The notes beneath the pieces are model-generated. The model saw only the letters and a program-made list of their open reading frames with translations. It was not told the origin of the DNA and searched no databases. Below, piece after piece: positions 45,186 through 57,251 of a stretch of DNA of 64,000 nt. The DNA is from Kondoa malvinella. Lineage: Eukaryota > Basidiomycota > Agaricostilbomycetes > Agaricostilbales > Kondoaceae. The stretch lies in assembly GCA_039545315.1 (NCBI GenBank), contig BCIM01000004.1:310001-374000 (forward strand). The letters are read 5' to 3'. Every line of letters starts with the position of its first letter. Position 1 is the stretch's first letter. A program made the translations under genes and the position numbers.

Positions 45186-48100
45186 TCAGCCTTCCTTCAA
45201 AGTGACCTTCACCGCCTTGTCTCTTGAATTCTCACCTACGAAGGCAGTAATCTTGCCTTGGGGGACTGTCCAAGAGCTCGTCCTCTCGTCCCAGATGCTG
45301 AGATCTTTGAGGCGGATGGAGAAAGTGATCTTCTTGCTTTGACCAGGTTTGAGGTACACTTTGTCGAAACCGCGCATTACGCTTGGTGGTTCGCCTGAGC
45401 CGTCAGGAAGAGTGATGTATAGCTGAGGGGTAGCATTTCCTGCGACCTTGCCTGTGTTCTGTACTTTGACTTTGACAGAGTAGGCTTCTTCGAACAGGTT
45501 GGATTGGCCGCCAGGAACAGGCTTGCCCTTGTTTGATGCTTTGCCCTTTTTGACTGAAGCACTCGAGTAGCCAAACTTGGTGTATCTATAAGGATCATAA
45601 GCTTCTGTTCATGGGAGAAAGCTGACGACGCACGACAAGCCAAATCCGAAGGGGTAACGAGGAGTAATGTTCTGTTTGTCAAAGTGACGGTCTGAAGCAG
45701 GCGCAGAGATACGATCAGCAAAGAAAGCCCGCTGTACAAAAGGCAGACTTACAGTCTAGGAAGACGCCCTCGGTGTAGACAGTATCTTGGTAGACGCCAT
45801 CAAAGTTGGAGATGCCGAAATCCGTTTGAGCTAAAGGAGAATGTCAGAAAGATCATAGTCGTGACGATGCAAAGACAACTGACCTGGATAGTCTTCGATA
45901 TTGTACGCGATCGTGAAGGGCAGCTTGGCGCTAGGGTTGTAATCGCCATACAGGACATCGACCAAGCTGTTGCCAGACTCTTGTCCTATTCAGACAGGCT
46001 AAGATGAGCTGTCTTGTTTGCTCGACGCTACGGAACGCATACCCGGTAGACCAGCATGAATGATCGCAGTCACGTTCTCGTTGTCGGCCCAAGGCATAAG
46101 CAGAGGTCCAACGGCGTGAACGATGACGACTAATCACCAGCTAAGATAAGCTCCGTCGTATGTCTAGCATTCAATGCAGACTCACCGGTGTTGGGGCATC
46201 TTGAAGCGACAGTATTGACCACTTCATCTGCACCTTGCCAGCTGGTGATGTTGTTGCGATCTCCGAAGTTATCGTCCACCGCATCGATCTCCTCGCCGCT
46301 TGCACTCGCTGCAAATACCATGCAGACAGTATCCGGTTTAGAAGCAGCTTCGATGATTGGGCCGGGTGTGTATGGATCTCGCACATAGATGAAAGAAGAA
46401 CCGTCTGCCTCTGCTTTGGCTGAAAGAGCGGTCGCTGGTGAGATGAGGTAAGGGAACACCTGAAACTCAAAGTCAGTAACAGTAACAGCTAAGTAGATGC
46501 GGGACTTGCAGTGAATGCTGAGCCCCAACCAGATGCAAGTGTTCCGTTATTGTTCGCACCTTATTGCCAACAAGGATGAGCAGGCACATACACCGGCAGA
46601 GCGAGAGCATACCAGTGTTGGGAACTATCCGGAACTGTCCAGGTGATGGCGTTTGATAGCCACGACCCACTTCATTAGGTCCAACGGGATCATCTCCCGC
46701 ATCAATGCCGAAGAGAGCGATAGCTTTTGGCTTCTTTAGCGGAAGTGCATGACCGACGTTCTTCAGCAGTACAGCAGAGGCGGCACCGGCTTTTCTGTTG
46801 TGCTTTCTGCCTTCTTCGTCATCTGTCATTATATCGTTGGGCAAAGTAGGATAGTCGACCTGATCTTGACCGAGCAGATACCAGGGCGTCATCATTCGAC
46901 GAGCTGCGTCGTCGATGCGCGACAAAGGAAGTGTGCCATTGTCGATGAAAGTAGTCAAGTTGCTGCCAAAGTTGAAGCCACCAGTTCTGAGCAGAGCACC
47001 AGGCGGATCCAGAAGGCTTGACATGCCCAGTCTATAGAGATTCAGTACTATTTCGCTCAAGCAGGCATGGGATTCACTGCGAGTCTTGTCCAGCACGGAT
47101 CGAAGGTTCGCCCACTCTTTCAGCCGTAAAGTCCGTAACGACATAGCCCTGGAAATTCAAAGCTCCCTTAAGTGATTGTCCAAGGGCGAATGGAGAGGAG
47201 CCAGCGTATATACCATTGATCAGGTTGTAAGACCTGCATGAACTTTGATCAAAGTGGTAATTCAGGACATGAGGAAGCATACGACATGATACCTGCAAGA
47301 GCTTCAGTCAGCTAACAGACGCTCGGGGTCTGATTGACTTACCAGTTGCTCCGGCATGGACTGCGTCGGCGAAAGGCCAGTCCTTCGTACACAATGAGCT
47401 TACTCATTTCACTACCAACGACAGACTTACATAGACTTCGTTGAAAGTTTTTGGATCAATGACCGAGTTCGACAGCTGTCGACTTGAACCATGGTGAGCG
47501 GAATGTAGCAAGATGATACTGCTGACATACCCATGTTCCTGCTCATTGGCTATGTAATGCTTTGTGACAGTGATTGTTCCTGCGTCTTGAACACCCTTGA
47601 TCATGTGAGCTGTCGCAATGCCTGATAGGTAACTGCGATGGCAAATTAGTGTCAAAGCAGAAATGTTGCGTCGGACACTGACGGTTCTGGTCCATAGACT
47701 TCAAAGTTCCGGCCAGCTTGAGGACTGTTCGATCATATCAGGACTCTTCGCGTCTGTTGTGCTGCCAAATCACCTTCGCATCATGTTGCAATTTGGTCCA
47801 AGCAATACATTGTAACCTGGTACATTCGTCAGTTAATGTCATCACGAGAATACCTGTCGATGCCATACCTTTTTTCTTGAGCTGTGCGCCAGACAGATAA
47901 CCACGCTGGTACATGAGATTGCGATCAAGAGATGCAGCAATGTTGAGACTGCTCTCGAAAGCTGTGTGGTTGGTGAATTGTGTGCTAGGGCCATTCGATC
48001 CATCCGAGCGGGTGTACTGTACAACTTTCAGACTTGTTAGAACTCAGAATGTGAGAAGACCTACTCCGAGAAAGCCTAGTCGTGGTACACCGTTACCAAA

Positions 48101-48322
48101 GATGGTTAGGTTCAATTTCTCTTCCAGCCTAGTATTCGTTTCAGGAAGTCTGTCTCCCGAAAGTGAACGAGGAACAGCGCACGTCATCTGAGCAACGAGA
48201 TTCCTGGCTTTACCGAAAGCTTCTTCCCAGCCGAGTCCAGTTGCATCAAGCGAGATGTAGCCCGCGTCATTATTCGCAGTTGCTGTGGCCGAGAGCAACA
48301 GCAAAGCTTGCGTGAGCCTCAT
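45186..48322 (-). CDS. Secreted GH3 beta-glucosidase-like protein, copy 2
   Basis: Inverted paralogue of the gene at 11.9-15.1 kb. Signal peptide MRLTQALLLLSATATA; then DATGLGWEEAFGKARNLVAQMT, FLGVYTRSDGSNGPS, YLSGIATAHMIKGVQDAGTITVTKHYIANEQEHG, WPFADAVHAGATG, SYNLINGIYAGSSPFALGQSLKGALNFQGYVVTDFTAERVGEP and a C-terminal domain. Most exons differ from copy 1 by scattered substitutions. It lacks two introns present in copy 1. From 45348 to 45898, introns included, I read no difference. Its own 3' end diverges again (LKEG against LREA). It appears intact, so both enzymes may be active. Confidence 0.88.
45348..45898 (-). repeat. Conversion tract shared with GH3 copy 1 (minus-strand arm)
   Basis: Counterpart of 14396-14946, the same 551-bp length. 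Bounding differences are at 45347 and 45899. Together the two tracts form an inverted repeat flanking about 30.4 kb. Confidence 0.85.
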
Positions 48323-48782
48323 ATTGTCTAGATGACCACTGAATAGTCCGGGAGTAAGAGGTGCATGACGGCGCATTGGAGTTTGGGGAAATCACATCAG
48401 CCGCAAGTGAGTGGAAAGAGCGCTAAAATCGATGCCAAGACTGCAGGTAATGTGTGTGTGTGAGAGACAGGCGAGAGAGAGAGAGAGTCACAACAAAAGG
48501 AATATGTAATGCAGCAAGGAGTTTGGGCATCGAAGACAGATAGCTTGCGTTGCGAGACAGATCTTGACAATTTCAAGGACATTTGAAGCACTGCAATGCC
48601 GATCCGCTGTTCGATTCTGGAGTAGCGTAGTATGAATGCACAGATAGACTGATACTGACATGGCTGCTCACAACAAAGCGAGAGCGATTTTCGCACTTCT
48701 TGACCTGTACCACTACGGCTTGACACACAGACTCGTCCGATCATAGCTGAACAGCTCTAAAAGACCCACTGCATCATCTAGA
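48323..48782. other. Divergent promoter region between GH3 copy 2 and the mitochondrial gene
   Basis: About 460 bp containing a GT/GA microsatellite (48451-48488). No gene seen. Confidence 0.45.
48451..48488. repeat. GT then GA dinucleotide microsatellite
   Basis: Short TG run followed by an interrupted GA run, about 130 bp upstream of the GH3 copy 2 start codon. No counterpart is seen upstream of copy 1. Confidence 0.8.
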
Positions 48783-50053
48783 ATGAAGCCCAGCACTTCA
48801 ATGCTCCCGCTCGCTCGACGGCCAAAAACTATCACATCAAAGAGGACGTGTTGTCATTTGCAGCAGCAGCGCTATGCGTCCACATCGACGGATGTGCCGC
48901 CTGCTCCTGGTAGTAATGAAGCAGAAATAAAGAAGAACGAAGCGAATTACAAGAGGATGCAAATGATGAGAGACCCGCCTAACCTCACTGTTCGTGTTTG
49001 GCTTCTCCGTGCTATAATACTAGTACTGATTAGTTGATCAGGCAGCTGCAGTAGGCATATTCGGTATGTCTTTACGTTCTTTGGCGACGGATGTAGCTAA
49101 TTGGGAGAACAGCGCATTACATTACACCCATCAAACGCAAGCCAGCACATCCAGAAGGCTCGTTTAAGCGCAACATCCCTATACTCAAGAATGTCAATGC
49201 GAAACAATTCTGGTCTGATCGGGCGAATCTGAATATGAACAGAGCAGTGTATGTCACAGCAGAAGCGGGGCTAGCATCAAAGCTGATTTTTGGCACAGGA
49301 ATGCAGCGATTACTCAGCGGTTAGGGAAAGACTGGGTGCATGGCTTGAGCGAAGCTGCTCGGTCTGCATATTTCCGAGTGAATCAAGCTATCCAATCGTT
49401 AGTCTCTTTGCAATCTCGCTCTATCTTCTGCTCATGACTCTTGTGCAGAGGAAAAGTCGACTCGCTTTACTCCATCTGCTCAGCCGAGTTTCAGAACGAT
49501 CTAGCCAACAGACGTAGAGTGACCATGCTCAACGGTTGGAAAGCGCAATGGCATGTCGTACCAAGATCAAAGATGGAGGAAGACGATAGTTTGTTCCAAT
49601 TCAACAGTGTCTTTGGGCCGAAAAAGGAACCGCAGGATATCTTGATGAAGACAATTTGTTTGAGGAGCAGTCCGGATCCTATGGATGTAAAGGAAATGAT
49701 GATTCAAGTCAGTCTCTGCCCCATTCATCTGGTTGCTCTGCTCATTACCGCGACGATAGGCACTAGTTCGATTCAGGTCGAACCAAACTCTCTCAGTCAT
49801 TGACGCGCAAGGCAAATCCATCTTTTGGGAATCAGATGAGGATGTAGTAGAGGTGTGTCTGGTCTTGTCTTTCCCGTTCACATTGCTGACGTCTGTATAG
49901 TACTACGTCTTTCAGCGACGCACGGGAGCAGACGATCGATGGATTCTAGTCAAGCAATTACACGAGGGAGAAGATGCCGAAACACCTATCGAACCCGCTG
50001 AAGAGGATCTAGCCGATCTCAATTCTCCAGCAAGCCCAGCTGGTACCATCTAA
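48783..50053 (+). CDS. Mitochondrial protein with Tim44/MRPL45-like domain
   Basis: The basic N-terminus (MKPSTSMLPLARRPKTITSKR...QQQRYAST) is a typical mitochondrial presequence. A splice after PPNLT leads to AAAVGIFAHYITPIKRKPAHPEGSFKR, then FWSDRANLNMNRAVNAAITQRLGKDWV and the domain core SAYFRVNQAIQSGKVDSLYSICSAEFQNDLANRRR, with later strands LVRFRSNQTLSVID and EYYVFQRRTGADDRWILVKQ. This order resembles the Tim44-like fold of MRPL45/Mba1, which bind the mitoribosome exit site at the inner membrane. The C-terminus is acidic. Assignment is from pattern memory and could equally be another Tim44-fold protein. Confidence 0.58.
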
Positions 50054-50117
50054 ACCTGGTCGCGTGCATTAATTGAGGATTATTGTGAGGTTATGCGTGA
50101 TGATCAAATGCAAGCTA

Positions 50118-51955
50118 CTATACACCCTCCTGCTTCTCCTCTGCTACACTATTGGGGCCTGCTATACTACTAGGGCCCGTACTAAATACACTAGCACTGC
50201 TAATGCTGGGTCTTCTCGTGCTCGGACCAGGACTAGGGCTACCCGTCGAGAAATAGCTTCCTACATTACTAGCCGGCGGTGAGAACAGCCCACGCTCGCT
50301 TGTGCCCGGCGGTGGCGAGAAAACAGGTGGTGTACTCGGTGTTTGGTTGGAAGTAGCGCTTTCTTTCAATAGGTATTCGACCCATAGGTTTGAAAAGGAT
50401 TCGTTTTCCGCTAAAAGGTCATCTTCCTTTTTAGCTGTTTTCGTTCTTGAATGACCTCTTCGCATGGAAGTAGGCGATGTAGATCTTTTAGGTGAGGAAG
50501 TTGAAGAAGAGGAAGATGCTTTTTGTAGTCCTGCCTTTTCTCGATCATCATCTGACCAAGATAAGACTGAAGCGAGTAGTTGAAGCATCTGAAATCGTTT
50601 GGCATCTGCTCGAGGTGTTGTAAGGAAGGAGAGCAGGACGTTGGTGACTAGTCGTCTGTCCACGTTTTGGTCTGAGGAGTCTTTTCGTAAGCGGCGTAGG
50701 GCTTCCGTCAAGTGTTCGTTCAGTATCACGGCTGTCAACAGTTGAACCGAATGAGCATCACAAGATGCACAAGAGGCCAATCACTGACCTTCATGCCGTA
50801 GTTTACCTATCAGCAAGTTCTTCTCTTTCACTTCTTGCCTCATTGAGGAAGTCTGATCCGACGCGTCTTGTATTGACGATAGCTTGCCCTATCAATCAAC
50901 GCTTTCTCAGCATTAGACAATGCCGTGGAAGAACTGACGCACCTCGGCAGCTATCGACCTTTGCTTATATTCGCTCATCATCCTCGTAGCGCTCTGTAAC
51001 TCTCCCCTCAAATCACTCGTAAGACCTTCAATCTCCCTCTCTTTCCCAGATTGAAAGTCCTCCAGCACTTGAGACAAATTCCGCGCGCTGCTCTTCTCCC
51101 TATCTCGTTCCTGCTGCAATCGATCCCGTTCAACTCGTAAACCCTCACAATCCCTAGCTAAACTATCTAAATTAGTCTCCAACTCTTCTCGGAGCATTTT
51201 CTCCCTCTCTGCTTCCTCCTGCCAGGACATGAGGCTGTTGCGCAATTCTTCTACTTCTTGTCTTGCTTCAGCTAACAATTCTTCAGATTCGTTGGATGAA
51301 TCGCTTGTCCGTGATCGCAGGTCGTGCAATTCGGTAGAGAGGGAGGAAGATTCTTCGTTGGCGCTGATGAGCTCTGAACGGAGCGTTTCGCTTGAGTAGG
51401 CTAGGTCTGCATTTGATTGGCGAAGGGATGCAATTTCTGAAGCGCGTCGGTCTAATTCATCCTGAGTAATAACGATAGTCAGTCCCTGCTCTACTTGTGC
51501 TGTGCCTGACACGGAGAGCGAAGGAGGCACGTCAAAGGCGGAGAATTACAGCTGCGATGAAGCGCAGAGCAGAGTCACTGGACAGCCAGGCGGTAGAAAG
51601 GAGAGACAGCAAAGACAGACAAAGAATAGAGCTAGAAGAGAAGGAGACCTACAGCGTCCTGCCTTAATTTATCCCCAAGCGTATTCCGCATAGTCGTCAA
51701 TTTGCCCAACAGCGCCCTATATTGATTTTCTAAATGTTCTTTCTCTCCCTTTATTTGCTCTAATTCCGCTCGTAGGTCCTCTTGCGACATCTCAGCCTCG
51801 TCTTGCTGCGACCTGTCTTGCTCGTCTCCATTCGATTCAGGCTTCTCGGTGGGCGAAGGTAAGCCATTTGTGGCTTTGTCTACTATTGCTAGGGCCTCTA
51901 GAGCTGGGAGAGTTGATGTTGAGGCAGCTGGCGACTCTGACAGGTCCGTTGACAT
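50118..51955 (-). CDS. RUD3: Rud3-like golgin with GRAB domain
   Basis: Cis-Golgi coiled-coil tether recruited by Arf1. An acidic N-terminus (MSTDLSESPAASTS) leads into long heptad-rich coiled coil (EDLRAELEQIKGEKEHLENQYRALL; ELDRRASEIASLRQSNADL onward to about 51000). Then comes the GRAB domain: VDRRLVTNVLLSFLTTPRADAKRFQMLQLLASVLSW followed by SDDDREKAGLQ, the pattern that distinguishes Rud3/GMAP-210 from ordinary GRIP golgins. The C-terminus is Ser/Pro-rich (TPSTPPVFSPPPG). At least three short introns interrupt the gene (near 50.75-50.93 kb, 51.46-51.65 kb). Looks intact. Confidence 0.82.
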
Positions 51956-52582
51956 TGCCCTTGGATGTCGCGTGCGAGATGTTTGTCAATTTCGCTCGTC
52001 TGCAGCCGCAATTCGCTGTGGGTATGATTCTGACGCAGATCTATCAGACTTAGGCTGGGCCGGGTATAAAATGTGCTTGCGTGGAGAGAAAGAGAAGAGA
52101 GGGAGACTTCTTGGGAGAGGGATGTCTAGCGCTATCCATCGGATGTCTATCGCTTGCTCTTGAACGGAGATTGCAACTTCAACCTTAGCTTCAGCTCTGC
52201 TTCACTCCTGCTGTTACTCAAGCTTGTTCGCCCTTCTAGTCACGTCGACCTGCAATCCTTGGACTCCTCAAGCTTGACCCTCTGCCAAAATACCCCTTTG
52301 TTGTTTTCTAGCAACGCGTGACGGAATCTCAAAAGGCCAAAAGTCAAAGCGTAGCCTGCTGGTCGTATCCTAGAACGCAAGACATCATTATAACATAGAC
52401 CTTGACTCAAAGCTACCTTCGCTTCTCGAGTCTTCGAACGTAAAGCAAAAACGCCCTTGGCTCGCTCTACCTCTCTTTCAACCCTGGCGACGGTATTGCC
52501 TTTTGTTTGCAGCTCGGCTCTCTCGACCTTGGAGCATGCACCTCTGCCGAATAATCATGACATCAACGCTCATACCGGATTC
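51956..52582. other. Divergent promoter region, RUD3 and VPS9-domain gene
   Basis: About 630 bp. The frame continues open upstream of the VPS9 gene ATG for about 125 bp but begins with a non-ATG codon. A TATAAAAT string lies at about 52065, too far from either ATG to assign with confidence. Confidence 0.4.
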
Positions 52583-55500
52583 ATGACAATGCAAGAACAA
52601 CTACATGGACCGCTAGACATCCAGCCAAGCTACTTTCCCCCTACGCCTCGTGCACGTCCGCGTTCTCTACTCCCTGAACCGCAATCGATACCTAGAAGTC
52701 TGCCTCGGCCGAATGAAGAACGTGCTCAGTTACAAACTTCCTTATCGTCCTATTCCTTGGCTGCTCCGCTAGATACCGAATGGACCTTCCCTGCAGCTAT
52801 AGCAGCTGGTAAAGCTTCTCGAAGACACAGTCAAGTAGAAGTACCTCAAAGTCCTAGAAGTCGACCTATAACACCTGGACTGGAACTCGCTAATCCTTTC
52901 GAACAACCTTGCAGCGCGAACGATGGTGCTCATTCCAGGTCTTGGAGTGATCCGACTATATTGATTTCTACTGCTGGTCAAGCTTCGATGCCAGCGATGG
53001 AAGATCAGCGAGCGATGGAGCAGCAGAGGCAAGAGCAGGAAGAGAGGTGGCAGAATGAACCGGATGCAGAGATGGAGTATGATTTCGAGAAGGAGTTCAA
53101 AGCTTTAGGACTAGGTGCGGGCTAAGATCCTTCTCAGCTTTCACGCTGATAGGGTTGGTTGATTTTGCACAGAACTGCATCCAGCAGATAGACCACCCTC
53201 ACCGAATCGCTCACCCGAACAGAATACTTCTTTGCCAAGCTTACCATCCAAAGAACCAACGGATCAGCAAAATGTCGACTACCTCAAAACCTCCCTTCGC
53301 CGGCTTGCCATGAGCTCTATCGAGCCACCTCCGCGCTCACCTTCGCCTACCTCTAGTCTCTCTAGTACCATTAGTCGGCGCTCCTCGATAGCGCACTCAG
53401 GCGAGAAGCGGCGCCGACCTTCAGTCACTTCGAACCGACGCGGATCCATCGTCTCGATAGCTGGTCTATCCGATCTGGGCTCCTCAGCACTTCATGCACT
53501 CACACCAGCACTTTCTTCCACTTCAGTAAGCGTCCTGATCGAATCTAAACCAGAAGAAGACTTGCTCGCAACTTCCGATTCGGGTCATGGTCTTCCGCAA
53601 CCTCTCGAACCTACTCCATCACCACCAGTACGTAGAGGAAGACCAATGATGCGCTTACCAAGCGAGACTCGATCGCTTCCTTTTCATTTCCCTTCACATC
53701 CTGGAACCCCGACCGAAAGAGAGGACGTCTTTTCTTCCTCGCTTATGAGTCGGCAAACTACTTCAAGCTCTTACTTGGAACCAGAAGAAGTCGACCAGAA
53801 CCCGCTTTACCTGGTATTGTCTACATCATCAGCAACGAAGGAAGCTTGGTCTCGAGCTGGATTGGTTCTCGTCCCGAACAGAGAAACGTTACCTTCTGAA
53901 AAAGTCTTGAGATCAGAGGACGATTATGTCGCTTCGCATGCCTTTGAACGATCAGCTGGAGAATGGGTATCCCTAGGAAGCGAAAGCACTGGTTTACGGA
54001 TCAGGGACGGTGTTGCGGTTTTGTTGGAAAGAGGGAGAAGAACAGCTTCCGCTCCGACACCCAAGACTGCTCGTCCGAATTTACAGAGAGGTACAAGCGA
54101 AGTACCTTTCCCATCTTCCGAAAGGTTTTCGATGGACGAAGATGAAATCTTGCTACCGTACACTGCAGGCAGAGAATTACGCATCATAAGCGAAACGATG
54201 GTCTATCGTCGATCACCTCATCCTCATCCTGCGCAAGCACCAACAGAAATTAAAGAAGAGAAAACCATCAAGCCGAAATCGTCTTTCAGTAAACTTCGAC
54301 CTAGCAAGTCATGGTTCCGGGCGCCAAGTTTCAGTATGAGCAAGAGCAGTACGACTTTACTCGTCAATGAGCTGAAACCGCCCGTGAAAGAAGCGCCGTT
54401 GGAAAGATTGAGAGTGTTGAATGTCGATGGACCTGTCAGACCTTGGAAGAGCGAGCAGCAGGTTGAAGTCGTGCACAGGCTAGAGATACCGTCCAGAAGG
54501 GATGTGCTGAGGTGAGTTGGCGACCAAACTGTTTTCGAGTGGGTTTCTGAAGACTGGAGTACAGTGACTTGAACTTCTTGCTGGAGCCGCCTGTGCCTTT
54601 TACGGATCGACATGCTTTTGAAGGAGCGTTGAGGGAGATCGCTCTGCTCACGCACCGGTTCGCAAATAGCTTTGTCTATGTCAAGGGGTATGAGCTGTAT
54701 ACTGCTCAGGTGAGCAACCCGAACAGCAATCGATCACGGCTGATAACGGGTCTCAGCGAATACGGCGAGGCATACTGGACAAAGTCTACTCAGATCTTGC
54801 GCCGTACATGGAAGCAGATCCAATGTTGTTCCAGCTGATCGAAAAGTAAGTCGTCTGAAAAGGCCAGTTTGATAATTCTGATCCAATTTAAAGCGTTACC
54901 ATGGGGTTCCTTCATCAGAAAATTTATGCCGTCTCTCTTCTTCCGCTATTCGTTACAGAAAATCAACGTCTCAACATCATCATCGCTACCTATAACGAGC
55001 GTGGATTGGATCTAACGTCTTTCGGCGTCCGCTTACTCGGTCATATCGACTTCCCCAAAGCTGTTTCACTTATCAAGCAACTCTCCGGCTCGAACGATGA
55101 CGACGATCCCTCGTCACTCAGTCATACAGCGCTGCAAAAGCTCTACCAAGTCACGCATTCGATACCAGCTGGCGATACCGTCGTACCTGCTCTCTTGGAC
55201 GCCAGAACACCTTTCGACTGCATCACCCTCATTCGGCTAGCAATTGACGAGCTGGTCAATCAAGTGTCCGAAGGAAATGAAAGCGGACACATGCGGAATA
55301 CAAGCACGGATGAGCTCATACCGCTGCTTGCATATACCATCGTCGCTGCTGGTGCTTTGGACTTGGAGTCCATGCTCTTCTATATTCATAACTTCACGCA
55401 AGATGCGCTCGGGCCAGAGTATCAGTGAGCACCATCAGTTACATCCCGGTCTGAAATTGAGCTGACCCTGTGCTTACAGATGGTCTTTGGCTACTTTCCA

Positions 55501-57094
55501 AGCGGCAATATCATACCTTCGCACCGACCCATTCCAAGCTTTGACTGAGGAACAGCAGCAAGCTTTCGCATCCGCACATCCTCAGCCGATCAATCGTCCC
55601 AGTCCAGTAATCCGTAGACATACCGAAGATGGTAGTCGATCGCCTGTCAATCGATTGTCAGTCAGATGGGCTGCCACTACCTCACCTACTTTGACTCGAA
55701 ACAATTCTTTCACCTCGGTCGAAGATGATTCCGCTCTGGCTACCGCTCGTCCCTTCTCGCAGTCATCGACCGCCCTTGATCAGCTAAATCGTGAGCGCAA
55801 GAATAGTCTGGCAGCTAGGAGAGTAATGGCGCACAAGCATATACCGCCAGAGCTCGAGGAACCTCAGCAAGATACAATACAAATGCGTTCTCGCCATAGA
55901 AGTGATGTCAGCTTGCGATCAATGGCCAGCGCCAAGTCCCAGGAAGAAAGTCTAGAGATGCCACCGCCGACTTTGCCAATTCGACGGTCTTGTGACGACC
56001 CTGACCAGCAGCGGATCCGTAACCGGATGAGCTTGGATAGTTCAACCCTGAATAGGATGAATTATGGCCGCAAGAGCTTCGAATCAGAGGCGTCGGACTC
56101 AAACGAGAGCGCTTCGTCGCGGTCGCCAGAGCTCTCTATTCGACCGCAAATATACCTCCGTGCCGGTCACCGAGGACCGCATCGTTCTTTCCATACTTCA
56201 GACGACTTTGGCTCATCTCATGCCTTTGACGATTTCGGCGGTTCCAGCATGCACAAATCCTCATCGAGCATCTCTTCACGGCAACTTGGCTCTTCTACCA
56301 ACTCGCAGGATATGAGAAGGGCGGGCAGCGATCATAACGGCGGCAAACGCATGTCTATGGATAGCTGGACCAGTCTTTTCACAACAGGCCGAGCTCCAGC
56401 ATCAGACGAATCCTTCTCGCCTCGGTCCAGCTCACCTTCGTCCAACAATCACGCTCTGACTCTGGAGAGGACTACATCGCTTTCGAGTGCTCAAGAGGGA
56501 GAAAGCTGGTGGGGTCGATCTCGAAGAAGGCTGTCCAGTGTCACTGTGAGTGCTCTTAGCTGGCATCTTTTGTCTTGCTAAATATCCGTGAAGTCGCAAG
56601 AATCGATGACAAGCAACCAAGGGTCGACATCGTGTTACTCTGGATCGGAACAAGTCAAGGCCAGCGCTCGGACCAGAAAGAATTCAGATGCTGCTGCGGT
56701 CATCCTCACTCAAGGCAGACGACCCAGCATCCAAGCAGATAGCAGCACTGCTTCTGGCTCGGCACACACGACGAATCGCTTGACTCAGTCAACTCGGGCG
56801 CGGCCTTTGTCTCTAATCTCAATCTCCAGCATGTCTTCTGACGATCAAGGCAGCCTCCACTCGGACACGACCTCGACCTCTATATCACCTACAGTACCTC
56901 GAGCGCGACGGCGGCATCGTACAAGTCGTCTTCGCAGAGATTTACTGTCTTCTGGTGCGGCACTACCTCTGCTCGATACCAACAGCGCCCTATCCTTTTC
57001 GAGTTCAAGCTTCTTTCCAGCACATTCGCCAATCAAAGAAGGATTCACGGCTCCTCAATCCCCTACATTACTCGTCGACTTATCACACTCTTAA
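52583..57094 (+). CDS. Large VPS9-domain protein (probable Rab5-type GEF)
   Basis: Guanine-nucleotide exchange factor expected to activate Vps21/Rab5 on endosomes. Exons 52583-53114, 53173-54511 and 54565 onward; later introns near 54.7, 54.85, 55.43 and 56.55 kb. A long Ser/Pro-rich disordered half is followed by a helical region (DLNFLLEPPVPFTDRHAFEGALREIALL; MGFLHQKIYAVSLLPLF) and the VPS9 core: DELIPLLAYTIVAAGALDLESMLFYIHNF, then WSLATFQAAISYL, matching the family's DELIPLLxYVIVxAxP...L.Y..xF and L..F.AA..Y. The tail is again Ser/Arg-rich. Start chosen at ATG 52583 (MTMQEQLHGPLD). Nearer to Muk1-like than to classical Vps9, since no CUE domain is visible. Confidence 0.82.
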
Positions 57095-57251
57095 TTCCCA
57101 ACCTCCTGTCGCATACTTTGTTATTTTTATTCGGGCAGTTTAGCATTTTTGGTCGTCGTTATGCAAAGCAGTGGGCACTTGTAACAGTTGTAGATCACTT
57201 TGAGATATCAATCATTGAAAAGCCTTGCGCAATATCTAGTTATAATACAGA

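Noticed and set aside
11856..48322. Biosynthetic or lignocellulose gene cluster
   Set aside because: The two GH3 genes, ABC and MFS transporters and P450 relic are separated by unrelated housekeeping genes, so proximity does not imply a cluster.
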